Shown in pieces: positions 10,181 through 20,283 of a stretch of 64,000 nt of DNA (the first letter of the stretch is position 1; the number at the start of each line of letters is the position of its first letter). The position numbers and the translations under genes were made by a program. Under the pieces are notes generated by a model. That model did no database searches, was not told where the DNA came from, and saw only the letters and a program-made list of their open reading frames with translations. Origin of the DNA: Agapetus fuscipes (taxonomy: Eukaryota > Arthropoda > Insecta > Trichoptera > Glossosomatidae); the NCBI GenBank assembly GCA_951799405.1, contig OX637353.1:4278001-4342000 (forward strand). The letters are read 5' to 3'.

Positions 10181-10425
10181 CTTGACTTATCGGTTGGTAT
10201 GAGGCTGACCGCCCATGCTGTAAAAAAATATTCACTTTGCTAACATCATCCCTGTTTTAGGGAAGGTTGGGAAAAGTGGCAGAGCTTGTGTTCATTTGAA
10301 ATTTGGTTTTTGAGTTGTAAATACACATGCAGCATTTGTTAGCGCGATCTTACATGTCTGTTTGTGGGCATACATTAATCATAAATTTGAAATGTTAATA
10401 TATCTTTGCAACTTTGCTTTAATAT
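10181..10425 (+). mobile_element. Family A element, near complete, decayed tail
   Basis: Starts with CTTGACTTATCGGTTGGTATGAGGCTGACC and continues through CCCTGTTTTAGGGAAGG, TGTTCATTTGAAATTTGG, the AAATACACATGCAGCA block and TATCTTTGCAACTTTGC. The pentamer tail is lost. Confidence 0.85.
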
Positions 10426-10796
10426 AGCTTTGATTGAAGTGGCACTGAAAGAAGAAAAATAAATAAAAATTTACTCACATTAGTTAGAAGTTAATGTAAT
10501 GCGGTATATTTCAAACTCGGGAGTAATTATCGAAAGTCAAAAGCGTTTATGTATTAAATATAATATAATGAATTATATATATAATATAGGTTTACATTAA
10601 ATATGGAGCACGTAAGGGAAGCTGAGCGCTTTCAAATTAATCACAATAATTATTAACGAAATAATATATGGTTTCCGCGCGCGAGATAACCCGTATTATT
10701 CAAAACCGTATTTAGGTACACACTGTCAGCCTTCAAAGCCCAACAATATATTTTATCTTTCGCTACAAAAAAAATTAAAAAATGTCCAAGAAACTG

Positions 10797-10950
10797 GCTA
10801 GATAATTACAAATTTTCTTACCTTGCATTTTGATCTTTTGATTTTTACCTCAGTTAGCCTCTGAAGATGGACAACAAAAGTCCGATTACGCTTAAGCAAC
10901 AAGGTAAGAATATAAAGCAAGGTTTATATTCTTGTGAGGATTGTTTTATT
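10797..10950 (+). mobile_element. Penelope-like foldback relic with hammerhead-like core
   Basis: Core at 10861-10890: CTGAAGATGGAC, 7-nt loop, GTCCGATTACGC, i.e. CUGANGA, a 4-5 bp stem II and a GAAA box mutated to GATT. Partly inverted flanks (TTTTCTTACCTTGC at about 10813 against GCAAGG...ATTCTT at about 10919) suggest the same foldback arrangement as at 3.5 kb. The copy is worn. Confidence 0.45.
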
Positions 10951-11044
10951 TTGTAGGTATGTACAAACGCAGCATGTCTAGTTTCTTTATGGCTGTGCAT
11001 TCAATACAAGCCTCAAATATCAATACATATTTGCTTCTTCTTCT

Positions 11045-11285
11045 TCCTCAGCCTTTCTCAGTCCACTCCTCGACGTAGGCCTCCTCTAATTCTCTCTATT
11101 CCTGTCTATCAGCTGCTGTGTTCAGCCATCCTCTGCCTACAGTTCTCTTGATGCCGTCCAGCCATCTCAGTTGGGGCCTCCCCGCTCCTCGCTTGGACAT
11201 TCTGGGTCACCACTGGACGATCTTTTTCGGCCACCTGTCATGGTCTTGCCTTGCGACGTGACCAGCCCGTAAGCATCTCTGCAAC
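11045..11285 (-). pseudogene. LINE ORF2 C-terminal relic with two in-frame stops
   Basis: The minus frame translates to AGHVARQDHDRWPKKIVQW, stop, PRMSKRGAGRPQLRWLDG, IKRTVGRGWLNTAADRQE, stop, then RELEEAYVEEWTEKG. The HVxRxxD...P(K/R)...RG.GRPxxRWxDxi pattern is typical of the C-terminal extension of RTE/BovB-related insect LINEs. Both stops replace probable tryptophan codons (TGA and TAG for TGG). Only this C-terminal ~75 codons remain. Confidence 0.8.
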
Positions 11286-11708
11286 TTAGATTTTAGATAA
11301 AGAATCGTCGCAATAATGTGATCAAACACTCTTATAAGAAGTTGCAGATTTTCATAGATTAGGTGACACATATATGGCATGACCGTGTGTGGAATGTGAC
11401 TCCTCAGAGGGCATTACTCACTGGTATCCATAATAATAATACATGTAGGAGTAGTTGTTGAAATATTCAAGCCCGGCGCTCTGCGGGGCGCGCTAACTTT
11501 ACTGTAAGTATATTAAAGGCGCGGCATCAACTGGGAGGAGATGCGGCTAGCCCCAAATACCATAGCTAAACTTTTTCGTAGGAATCCAGACGGTGGTGGC
11601 TTTACAAAAGCTCGTCTAGAGGCAATCGTAGAATTCTGGGTGTACTTCATACTACCATATTTAATTTTGACCTTTGTTAGTACTAATGAAATTATCATAA
11701 TGCCTTCT
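11286..11708. other. Intergenic DNA with GC-rich spot
   Basis: A GC-rich block at 11472-11495 (CCCGGCGCTCTGCGGGGCGC) ends in GCTAA. It resembles a Helitron-type 3' hairpin, but the base after CTAA is C, so it is not called. Nothing else recognised. Confidence 0.3.
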
Positions 11709-11962
11709 ATATAATCTATAATCTCGGTTGTAAGAATATAATATATTCTTATTAACATTTAAAATCAAATTAAATGCATGCCCACAAACATACACGTGTA
11801 ACTTAAACGCTTACAAATATGGTATGTGTACTTACAAATTAAAATCCAAACTCAAATGAGCATAAATCCTAAAACTTTGCCTGAATTAAGGGTGTCATTG
11901 GCAAGGTGGAACATATTTTACAGTACGGGATGCCAGTCGCATACCAACGTTTAAGTCAAGGA
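11709..11962 (-). mobile_element. Family A element, near complete
   Basis: Tail ATAATCTATAATCTCGG at the left; CCCACAAACA, ATGAGCATAAA, and the head AGTCAAGGA at 11954-11962. It carries several small deletions in the middle (around CTTTGCC/TGAATTAAGGG). Confidence 0.8.
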
Positions 11963-13001
11963 CTGATCAAGTCAATGAACAATGGTTGATTTAACTTCAA
12001 GCTTAAATTTGATTTGTGAAATATCGAAAGAATGAATAATGAACGCGCGACAAAGAATATGAACAGAAAAAAATGTAAGAGACAAGAGAGAAAGGGTGGA
12101 ACCGAGAATGGAATGGATTGATGAAATTTGTGAAACTGAATTAACTGAGAACAGTATGTTAGGATAAGAATAAGGTATACTCTGTAGAGGTTTTGGCCAC
12201 CTCTAATGAGACAGTGACAGCGTTACAATTACAATAATTATGTTTTCAAAGTAACAAAACAACAGTTATTTTTGTAGGTTTTATTTGAGATCGTATGTGA
12301 ATTTTACATAACATCCCTTTTTTACATAATTTTCTTTTTCTATTACCGTAAGAGTTTTACATCATGTTAGATCCCTGCATGATATTTTCATTTTTTTTCG
12401 CGCTTGAAGAATTCCATACATTATATCTACTCCATTAAAAGGGGTGCATTTTTTCCCTCGCTGAAATTTTTGTGAAGCCTTTGATAGAACTGAATTTCAA
12501 TATTTGCCTCTCACTGTGGGCTAGTGCCCGTCAAATAATGATATTATAACACCAACTTTCCGCCAAAAGAACGAAATGTTTCTGTTCAAACGGATTCTTT
12601 CCTAGCTTTGTATGGCGAACCGACCGGCAGGAGAACTATAGAGAGAATTTCTGAGGTTTCAAAAATAAATAGGTATCTACTCGGATTCCTGCAGATAGCT
12701 TACTATTTATTTTACATTATATAATATGGCACACAAAAGTGTCTTTTTTCTGTTAATTTATGAAGTTTGTGATCATTAAACCTTGCTTGGTTATTTCTCT
12801 AAGAAACTACAAATATTTAAAAAAATTAGCGTTAAATCATGGGTTTGTTTAATTCAGAATGACATTAAAACTTTGCTAAATTTAAATACATCGCTTTTGT
12901 AATATTTTGTACAAAAACACACACAAGAATAATATTACTTCTTCTAAACAAAATCATCAAATATTTCAGGGGTGTAGTTATAAATAAAATAAAACAAATT
13001 A
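11963..13001. other. Intergenic DNA, no recognised feature
   Basis: AT-rich sequence in which no family or coding region is recognised. Confidence 0.35.
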
Positions 13002-13178
13002 ATATAAATATTTAAAAATATAAATTGTAAAACATTGTTTTAATTCACTTTATTCTTTTTTTTTTTGCTCTTCAAGAGCAGAATGGTTACAAATATACTT
13101 TTACAAAATAATTTTCAAACAATGTTTTACAATTTATATTTTTAAATATTTATAAAAATGGACTTTCACTGTGTTAAC
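13002..13178. mobile_element. Penelope-like foldback without clear core
   Basis: Inverted arms: TATAAATATTTAAAAATATA followed by AATTGTAAAACATTG at 13002-13040 is mirrored at 13110-13155. The left arm also matches 51757-51830. The centre is a T-run and GCTCTTCAAGAGC, and the hammerhead-like core seen in relatives is lost. The motif TTTCACTGTGTTAACA at 13163-13178 corresponds to the flank motif beside the 3.5 and 26.6 kb foldbacks. Confidence 0.55.
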
Positions 13179-13218
13179 AGATCAACACTAAAAAATATTA
13201 AAACAAATTAAATTAGGC

Positions 13219-13503
13219 TGATTTATTTGGTGAGAGCTGTTTTTGTGTATATCACACCTCAAGAGCCCTCTGCGAGCTTGGTCGTCACTGTAAAAAGCGC
13301 CAATTCTCAAGCAATAACCAGTTGCTGTAAGGCTGGATGGACCTTTGGATAACCTGTCATTGGTAAAGGTTTATGAATTTGTCAACCCAGCGAAGAGCAA
13401 ATTTGAAAATATAAATGGTATATTTTTTGTGCTCCGCTGGGATCCGAACCCACAACCTTCCATTTAAGATTCCTAAGTGTTACCACTGGACTACGGACCG
13501 GTC
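13219..13503 (-). mobile_element. SINE family C, full-length reference copy
   Basis: On the minus strand, box A GTAGTCCAGTGGTAAC and box B GTTCGGATCCC lie near 13436-13500. Body: CCATTTATATTTTCAAATT, CTTCGCTGGGTTG, CATCCAGCCTTACAGCAACT, GAGAATTGGCGCTTTT, then CTCGCAGAGGGCTCTTGAGG and a CACCAAATAAATCAGCC end. It is a tRNA-derived RNA-polymerase-III-type SINE. Its 3' end abuts the foldback at 13.0-13.18 kb. Confidence 0.85.
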
Positions 13504-14011
13504 AAATTATTGTTATTTTTAAATTTGTAAATGTTTTATTACAGTTCTTCATTATTTTTTATTGAAAAAATGCCTCTAAGCTGACAAAGTAAAATTAATT
13601 CTACATAAATAACTTTATTTGAATGCAAGTTGTAAAACCAAAGTTTTTTGTGAAACCCAGAGAACTGACAGCCTTGTAGGTACGTATGCTATCGGAAATG
13701 AGTTTTAAAAGAGGAAATCTAAAATGGAGAAGGAGATTTATTGTAATTGAATGGGTTTTGTATCGTTCGCTTTATTTATCGTCCGCGAGCGATGGTAATT
13801 TTTTATTACTGTAATTGTAAAAATATGAATAGGAGTCGAGGGAAATGTATGGAAACTGATGAATTGATCGCTTCCCCCTTTTCCATTCCTACCTCCTACC
13901 CGCCAGTGGCGTAGAGCCAATATAACTCGATTCCCATCGGCTTTCTTTTGAAAAAAAACAGTCGAATAATATGCAAGGCCGACTTTAACAAAATACGACT
14001 TCAAAAAAAAA
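13504..14011. other. Intergenic DNA, no recognised feature
   Basis: Open frames here appear compositional. No family recognised. Confidence 0.3.
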
Positions 14012-14249
14012 ACGCAAAAAAACGCAACTAAGCTACACATATAGTGTAACTTCTTGCCGCGTTATCCCCGAAGGGGTCGCATGTGGCGAGTTGAACCTAT
14101 TTATTTTTTTCAGGTAAGGGGGCCGGCCTTACGCCAACCAATTCAGTTGAAGAGGAGGTTTCCCAGCTCCCGAGAGTGCTGGTACTCATTTCATTGTGAA
14201 GGCTGAGTAAACCTTGCCGGTATTTTATTTTGGGGTTTAATTTCTGATA
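14012..14249 (-). mobile_element. SINE family B, 3' two thirds
   Basis: Begins at the GCGTTTTTTTGCGTT tail, then TACACTATATGTGTA (mirrored), GCGTTATCCCCGAAGGGG, GGCCGGCCTTACGCC, and ends after TACCGGCAAGG and the AAACCCCAAAATAAAA block. The tRNA-like head is replaced by a mariner end, so the mariner element either inserted here or the SINE is 5'-truncated. Confidence 0.85.
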
Positions 14250-14250
14250 A

Positions 14251-14480
14251 TATATTAGGTCGGGAAAAAAGTTTCATCGCATTTTATATGGAAATTCAGG
14301 TCATTTTTTTTCAAAGTTAATTTACATTTAATTACAGTACATATGTACGGTATGTGCCATTTTGGTTGTAGACTATCTGCCATCTTGTAGGTAGAGACCA
14401 CAGATCACTGAATATAAAGTAGAGACATTCAAAGTTACCAAAAACAAACCACTATTTTAAGTAGGTATGAAAAAGTACAA
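14251..14480 (+). mobile_element. mariner-like element, 5' end only
   Basis: TATATTAGGTCGGGAAAAAAGTTTC starts with a TA followed by TTAGGTCGGGAAAAAAGTTT, closely resembling mariner terminal repeats. About 100 bp downstream, GCCATCTTGTAGGTAGAG resembles the leader before mariner transposase frames. No transposase frame and no second terminal repeat were found, so it is a truncated relic. Confidence 0.55.
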
Positions 14481-15235
14481 AACGGTAGGCATGTTCTTAT
14501 TTTAAGCTGTTTTTTTTGTATAAATTACTTAATATTTCCATCTAAAAAATAAACATATTTCTGACACATTAACTGTAGCTGGGTCACAATTGTGACATGG
14601 TTAGTCAGAGCCTCTGCACAGTTGCCTACACTTTTTCGATTAATACCTTTATATTGATCAGCTTTTTCATAGATTTCTTCATTTTACTTCTAATTTATCC
14701 CATTTTTTACCAATTTTGGAAACCTTCCCCATCATCTTCCGCCACTGCCCCCCCTCCTATCTGTACTCTGCGCTACATTGTGCCCGTATTATCAAACGGG
14801 ACTATTCAACATTCACTTTTTTCATATCGGAGCCTCGCTGTAGTTAAAATAGCGACCGGAATTATGCATACAAAAAAGAAATCCAACAAAATTGTAAATT
14901 TTTATTCAGTTTTTTTTCGTGTTGTGTTTTATCCATCAAAGCCTTGTGAGGGAATATCTTGTTGGATAAATTTATGAGCATAATTTTCCATGCAAAAAAT
15001 TTCATGCAATTTCAATATTTCCTACCAATCTGGAGAACATTAATAAAAACAAGTAACGCTCAAGAACTATACAGGTTTGTTTTCCTTTCTATTGGATTTA
15101 TCTCCTAAGGTACATCCTAATGTACCTTGTGTACTTGAAATTATAAAGCCAGATTTATAAATTTTGGGATGTCATGAATGAATATATATCTTATCTAGAT
15201 TTTCAGCAGTTACTTCGTGAAAGTTCATTTTAATA
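14481..15235. other. Intergenic DNA, no recognised feature
   Basis: A 126-codon open frame (14597-14977) has a hydrophobic N-terminal half (phenylalanine/isoleucine/leucine rich from the AT-rich composition) and no recognised similarity. It is not called as a gene. Confidence 0.3.
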
Positions 15236-15357
15236 CAATAAATTAAAAAAATTAAAAATTGCTTTGTAGACGGGAGGTACTGCTTCTCCCGAAACTGGTC
15301 GTGTCCAAAAATAAACTCATGTGAATTAAAACAAAGCAATTTTTATTTTATTGAATA
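15236..15357 (+). mobile_element. Penelope-like foldback with strong hammerhead-like stem II
   Basis: A short inverted left arm (AATAAATTAAAAAA...AAAAATTGCTTTG) mirrors the right arm (CAAAGCAATTTTTATTTTATTG). Between them lies GACGGGAG, a 7-nt loop plus TT, CTCCCGAAACTGGTCGTGTCC (15269-15306). Perfect GGGAG/CTCCC pairing followed by GAAAC is the hammerhead stem II-GAAA layout. The upstream CUGAN part is cut off at the fold point (GTAGACGGG). Confidence 0.5.
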
Positions 15358-15557
15358 TATATCTTGTTAACTTATGGTGACTATTACCCCAGCATCTTCT
15401 GATTCCAAGATCGAAACGTAAATTTATTTATGGGATGCTTGTAAAGTAATGTTTCCTATCAACTAATAAAGCATTGTAATAATCCTTTTGCATGTATCCT
15501 CCTAACCCCCTACAGAGCTTCTTACTTCTACTGGTCATTCAAACATGTGCCTATTGA
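15358..15557. other. Short spacer, no recognised feature
   Basis: Nothing recognised. Confidence 0.3.
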
Positions 15558-15930
15558 TCTTTAATCTATAATCTAAGCTGCAAAGATATGTTAACATTTA
15601 AGGCTCATATTAAATGCATGCCGATAGAAAGGTATTTATTATTTATTTATTTATTTATTCCTATGGATCTCAAGGTCTACATCTATTAATTTTTATCAAC
15701 ATCATAATTGTATTATGACTGTTTTCTTCCTAAATAAAAAAATAATAATAATAAAAAAAAAAGACGCATGTAGTTTCGCGCCGACACTTTCTGCATGCGT
15801 GAATACAAATAGACAAAACCTCACATGAACATAAACCTTTAAACTCCTGCCGCCTTTCTCTGAAACCGGGGTGGCATTGTCAAAAGTGAACCGATTTTTA
15901 CAGCACGGGGGGTCAGCCTCATACCAACCA
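15558..15930 (-). mobile_element. Family A element interrupted by ~145-bp AT-rich insertion
   Basis: Head side (GGTATGAGGCTGACC, CCGGTTTCAGAG, TTATGTTCATGTGAGG) ends near 15770, the tail side (GGCATGCATTT, TTAACATATCTTTGCAGC) lies at 15558-15622. Between them sits a block containing ATTTATTTATTTATTTATT and an A-rich stretch, absent from all other copies. Confidence 0.75.
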
Positions 15931-18015
15931 ACCAACAATCCCGGATATCGAAACCAAAACGTTAACAAGTAGAGTGTAGACTATGCCTGGTAAATTTTTC
16001 CATTCTGAAACTTCAACCTGCTTTTATCAGAGCTCGATAAATTGCAGAGTTCCATGTACCGTCGTGCGTTGGAAATAATAGCAACACGACATCGCGAAAG
16101 CGCGGCCCGCTCCGACTAGGGTCAGTCGTCCTATTTATTGCTCCATTTGTCCTTCACATGGGCACAATGTTTACAATGCTAGCGACATGATTAGCCCGGC
16201 GTTTGTCCGCCACTAAAAAATTACCAGTAATTTGAAAGGGTTCCCCGAGGGTAGGCCGGCTAAAGTTCAAAGGATATATGGCATCTAATGGCATGTGACT
16301 GGAAACAAACGTGTGCCATATTGTTTGTAAGTAATGAGCTACGAAATCTTTTACATTTCTCGAAATGTAGGTACACAATAAAATTCGTTTATTGTGCGTT
16401 ACAATACAAAAATTTAAAAATACTTTTGAGTAAAATATATCAGTCATAATTTTTTCAGCAAATTTTCACGGTTTAACATTGATGTAACTGAGAAGTCACT
16501 TTATGAATAAATACTTTATAGATATCAATGCATGAACTTGAACATTTTTTTAATCAAAAAAATACGTTATATTTTGAAGGCACCATCATATTGGTAAAAG
16601 TGTTTTTAGCACCAAGTTTTAAATAACACAATAATTGAAAATAAAAATTAATTTAAAAATTATGATACGAAAAGAAACGTTTTGTTCATTGATGCTCTAT
16701 TCTTCATGTTTTGTTGGTGTCGTAACCAACGTTTTCAAGAGACAAATGTGTAAGCTACGATACCAACGCTACGTCAAGAATAATGTTCGTCAAAAGTCCG
16801 ACAAATCTACGAATTTTTAAATGAATTTGAAATAGTTAACATGTCAAATGAAGTAAAAAAATAATTAAAACATTTTAATTACAGCTTGACTGAGAGAGAA
16901 AAAACATTTCAAATCAGAGATTTCAATAATAATAAAAAATCCAGTCGAAATTGTTCATTTCATCAAAACAAAATATGATACAATTACTTTCTCAAGATTG
17001 TCACATATTTTATAATAGTAGTAATAATAATAAGCACATCCACGTGTATCAAATAAAAAGACCGTTACTTACTTTTCTTTGAGAATATTTGAGAAACTAA
17101 TAAGATTTTTTCTTTCATTTGTCGTAAATTGATGTTCCGCGAGAATGTTACTAATATATTTTCCTTGAACTCGACGTATTGTAGCTGTCATACAACGTTG
17201 AGTATTTTATCAAATTGTATGGAAAAAAATCCTCACGGAAAACTTGTTCTGATGATATTTTTTTATAACAAATGAAGGTACGGTTTGTATCGAGTTTTTT
17301 GTACGCTTAAGCTATTATTGCTCGGGATATTATTCTGTTTGGGTACACGAGAGAGGAAAATGGAAAGGTTCAATGGAATCACGAAATAAATTTCCCCCTA
17401 CGGAACAAAGCTCAACTGAAAAAGTTGGCGATGAAACGAAAGTCCAAAAAGCTCTTCGATTAGCGGACGCCTGAAGTATTTGCTGTAAAGAGTGAATGGT
17501 ACAGTGATCTGAAACATTACCAAATTTGTTTTTCACAAATTTTGATAAAATAAATGTGCTTACGCTAAGTTCGACATTGCTTGATTAGATATGCTTGAAA
17601 TAACACAGCGCTATTTCCAATTTCGCTTGTACTCTTAATGATGTATATACATATGATCGGTATTTAATCAATTATATTCATTAAATAACATAAATAAACT
17701 ATTAATTTATAATGTCAAAACATGGCCAGGACGAAATAAGTTCAGTCGGATATAGTTAATACGTTCAGAAAGATAAACTTGTGACCGTGACCTTCTCTCT
17801 ACACCACATAAAGAATAAAGGAAAAGTCTGGTTCAGAATTCAGTTGGTCGAGTATTTGGATTCAATGCCAAAGGCTTAGAGGCTAATTTTATGTAAAAAA
17901 ACGTTTGAGTACTTATATCAAATCATTGTCCTGTCAATGTTTACTTAGTATTTAAAAGAAATGAGAACCTGCTCCGTTGGGAGCAGATAAACTTATATTT
18001 CAAGTAAAGGTATTA
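15931..18015. other. Long stretch without recognised feature
   Basis: A GC-richer spot at about 16080-16130 (CATCGCGAAAGCGCGGCCCG) and AT-rich remainder. No coding region, SINE or MITE is recognised. Several short open frames look compositional. Confidence 0.35.
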
Positions 18016-18090
18016 GCTCAAGGTAGGTTCCAATACCTGTGAAAGTAAATAAGTTCTACCGGCCACATGCAACTCTTTGGGGACCACACC
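18016..18090 (+). mobile_element. SINE family B tail fragment
   Basis: TACCTGTGAAAGTAAATAAG, TTCTACCGGCCACATGCAAC and CTTTGGGGACCACACC correspond to the family B 3' part. A further decayed minus-strand piece may lie at about 18257-18345 (GTGAACCTTGCCGGGGTTA). Confidence 0.55.
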
Positions 18091-18455
18091 TTTATAGTTG
18101 TTTTTTTTTTTGAAAAAAAAAAATAGGTACTTTGGAAAAAGTGAGTTTTGAGTTTAAAAAAACCATGGAAGAGTTTTTTGGCTGAAAGGTTGATTTTCCC
18201 TGTTCTGGAGTGAGTAGGGACAGAGTGGACGCTCCGCCGTAGAATGATTGATAGTCGATTTGTAGGGACGGATGTTTCCAACACTCGCTTTAGTCCCATC
18301 GTGATACAGAATGCTGCGTGAACCTTGCCGGGGTTATTTATGAGACAACTTTTTTTAGGGGTCACCAGGTCAACAACCCAACTGGCTGAAACACCTGTAT
18401 ACAAATATGTAACAATAATGGATGATTCAAGATTTCATAAAAAAGAGTCGTATCA

Positions 18456-18668
18456 GGTTTCCTGTTAAGCCCAAAGGAAAATCTCGAAGAGGTTACTCAG
18501 CCTAAGAAATGGCAAATCAGCCCCCTCAGGGACTAAGCAATCCACACATCGACTGAAGTGTTCGGTGTAAGGCCGGCTCACTTACCTGTAAAAGAATAAG
18601 ATTCTACCCGCCACAATCAATTCCTTTGAGGTCAACGCGGGAAAAAATTGCACTTTATGTGTATAGAA
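18456..18668 (+). mobile_element. SINE family B, divergent copy without head
   Basis: GAGGTTACTCAGCCTAAGAAATGG, CAGCCCCCTCAGGGACT, GACTGAAGTG, GTAAGGCCGGCTCACTTACCTG and ATTGCACTTTATGTGTATAG follow family B order. It is among the more diverged copies. Confidence 0.75.
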
Positions 18669-18897
18669 TGAAAAATATAATCAAGGATTGTTTGTGAAAT
18701 TACATAAATACATGCATGAAAATGACGAGAAAATAATTTGCCATATTTGCATGCATAAATCTCATTTTCGAAATCAATCTAAAAGTTGACAAATTTGATT
18801 CCCTACAAAAAAGATTTTTGTAACTTTTAAATTTACTTTAAATTTTTGTCTTGAAGAGAATGAAGCAAAGATTTTGACCTACCAATGAACCCACCGT
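18669..18897. other. Spacer, no recognised feature
   Basis: AT-rich, nothing recognised. Confidence 0.3.
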
Positions 18898-19175
18898 ATC
18901 GTTCCCTTAGTGCTTGTTTGTCTAACATATGTCCATATGAGGTAATTTCACATGAGCAATGTTTGTATGTATACTGGACCAATGTGTCTTATGAAAACTG
19001 GAAATCGATTTTAAAAATATATAAAACAGCTGTCACATTACCGTGTTTTACATTTTTTTCTTAGCTCAAATTGTGTAGAGTGTGATTCTTGAGACGATTT
19101 CATTGAAGTGTCATATTTTAATCAAATGACGGATGAGCCAAACAAGCACTAGCGGGACAATATGAAAGAGATCGT
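18898..19175 (+). repeat. Family E repeat, uninterrupted copy
   Basis: Matches 45420-45559 followed by 46876-46985: GTAATTTCACATGAGCAATG, GGACCAATGTGT, then TTTTTCTTAGCTCA, GTGTAGAGTGTGATTCTTGA and GATGAGCCAAACAAGCA. The 45-47 kb copy is split by a LINE, so this copy serves as the empty site. Its own identity is unknown. Confidence 0.75.
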
Positions 19176-19241
19176 GGAACTTTCCGTTGCTTGGGAAACG
19201 GATCAATGGAAGGAATGACGTTGAAATTGTGCAATGCCGTC

Positions 19242-19324
19242 AAATAGGTCCCGAATCACCACATGCGACCACTTAGGGGATAACGCGGTTAAAAGTTGCA
19301 CTATATGTGTAGCTTAGTTTCGCC
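19242..19324 (+). mobile_element. SINE family B tail fragment
   Basis: AATCACCACATGCGACC, TTAGGGGATAACGCGG and TTGCACTATATGTGTAGCTT are the last ~80 bp of family B. Confidence 0.8.
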
Positions 19325-19363
19325 CATGAAAAATACTTCTGTTCCTCCTGTGAAAAGTGATAC

Positions 19364-19545
19364 TAATCTAATCTAAGCTGCAAAGATGTATATCATTTAA
19401 GATTTATATTAAATGCATTCCCACAAGCAGACATGTATAATTTCGCGCTAACACATACCGCATGTGGACCTACAATATAAAAATCCAATCTCAAATGAAC
19501 ATAAGCTCTGCAACTCTTGCCGTCCTTCTCTGAAACAGGGGTACA
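19364..19545 (-). mobile_element. Family A element, head truncated
   Basis: ACTAATCTAATCTAAGCTGC tail, CATTCCCACAAGCAGACATG, CGCATGTGGACC and TTGCCGTCCTTCTCTGAAAC are present. The copy stops at CAGGGGTAC, so about 80 bp of head are missing. It belongs to the GCTGCAAAGATAT subfamily associated with the RTE-like LINE. Confidence 0.85.
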
Positions 19546-19714
19546 ACTCGAATTATACCCTTTTTGAGTTTTTTGCATAGAAATAATCAGAAATAAATTG
19601 CACAGAATCTGCACTCGACTTTCTTGCAAAAATAACCCACTGTATGACGTATGTAAAGCTATAATCATCTACCAGCTTATGCAGTTTCAATGAAAATATA
19701 TATATCAATTATAT
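19546..19714. other. Spacer, no recognised feature
   Basis: Nothing recognised. Confidence 0.3.
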
Positions 19715-20058
19715 AGTCCGGTCGATAGCTCAGTTGGTAGAGTGCTTGCATTCTACCCCGTGAGCTCGGGTTCGAATCCCACCGAGGAGGGTGTCAGAAA
19801 TGATTTCCAATTTCGGTGTGTATTTCAAACCCCATAATATAAATACCGGCGAGGTTTACTCAGCCTTTACAAGAAATGAGTACCAGCCCCCTCGGGAGCT
19901 GGGAAATTCCCACTTCAACTGAAGTGGTTGGCGTAAGGCCGGCCCCCTTACCTGTAAAAATAAATAGGTTCAACTCGCCACATGCGACCCCTTCGGGGAT
20001 AACGCGGCAAGAAGTTACACTATATGTGTAGCTTAGTTGCGTTTGCGTTTGCGTATCA
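19715..20058 (+). mobile_element. SINE family B, full-length reference copy
   Basis: The head 19715-19793 is tRNA-like: box A GATAGCTCAGTTGGTAGAG, box B GGGTTCGAATCCCACC. The body has TACCGGCGAGGTTTACTCAG, AAATGAGTACCAGCCCCCTC, CCCACTTCAACTGAAGTGG, GGCCGGCCCCCTTACCTG, CGACCCCTTCGGGG and the tail hairpin TACACTATATGTGTA, ending in repeated TTGCG/GTTTGCG. It is a tRNA-derived SINE, and the tail hairpin with short tandem units is the likely reverse-transcriptase recognition end. It is not a functional tRNA gene because the acceptor stem is not closed and the sequence continues as a SINE. Confidence 0.9.
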
Positions 20059-20145
20059 ATTTTATTCCACCGCGGTGTGTACCTGCATACTCGTACAATA
20101 TGGAAATATCCATATAAATTCTTAAGTCAATAAAAAATATTTGGA

Positions 20146-20234
20146 TGATTTATTTGGTGAGCGCCATTTTGTGTGAATCACACCTCAAGAGACCTCTGCG
20201 AGGTTGGTCTTCTCTGGAAAAAGCGCCAATTACA
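20146..20234 (-). mobile_element. SINE family C, 3' part
   Basis: GATTTATTTGGTGAGCGCCA, AATCACACCTCAAGAG, CTCTGCGAGGTTGGTC and AAAAAGCGCCAATTA are the family C 3' end in reverse. The tRNA-like head is missing. Confidence 0.8.
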
Positions 20235-20243
20235 CAAAAAAGA

Positions 20244-20283
20244 TCCTTGACTTATAGGTTGGTATGAAGCTGACCTCTATACT
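20244..20283 (+). mobile_element. Family A element, left part split by a LINE
   Basis: CCTTGACTTATAGGTTGG through GAAGCTGACCTCTATACTG is the family A head. The remainder continues at 20959. Confidence 0.8.

Noticed and set aside
11472..11496. GC-rich block ending GCTAA as a Helitron 3' end
   Set aside because: The hairpin is weak and the base after CTAA is C instead of the expected T.
14597..14977. 126-codon frame with hydrophobic N-terminus suggesting a membrane protein
   Set aside because: Hydrophobicity follows from TTT/ATT-rich codons. No repeat of the pattern on conserved sequence and no promoter or poly-A context.
19715..19793. Apparent tRNA gene (box A and box B)
   Set aside because: The sequence continues into the family B SINE body, lacks a paired acceptor stem, and recurs with the same downstream sequence elsewhere.
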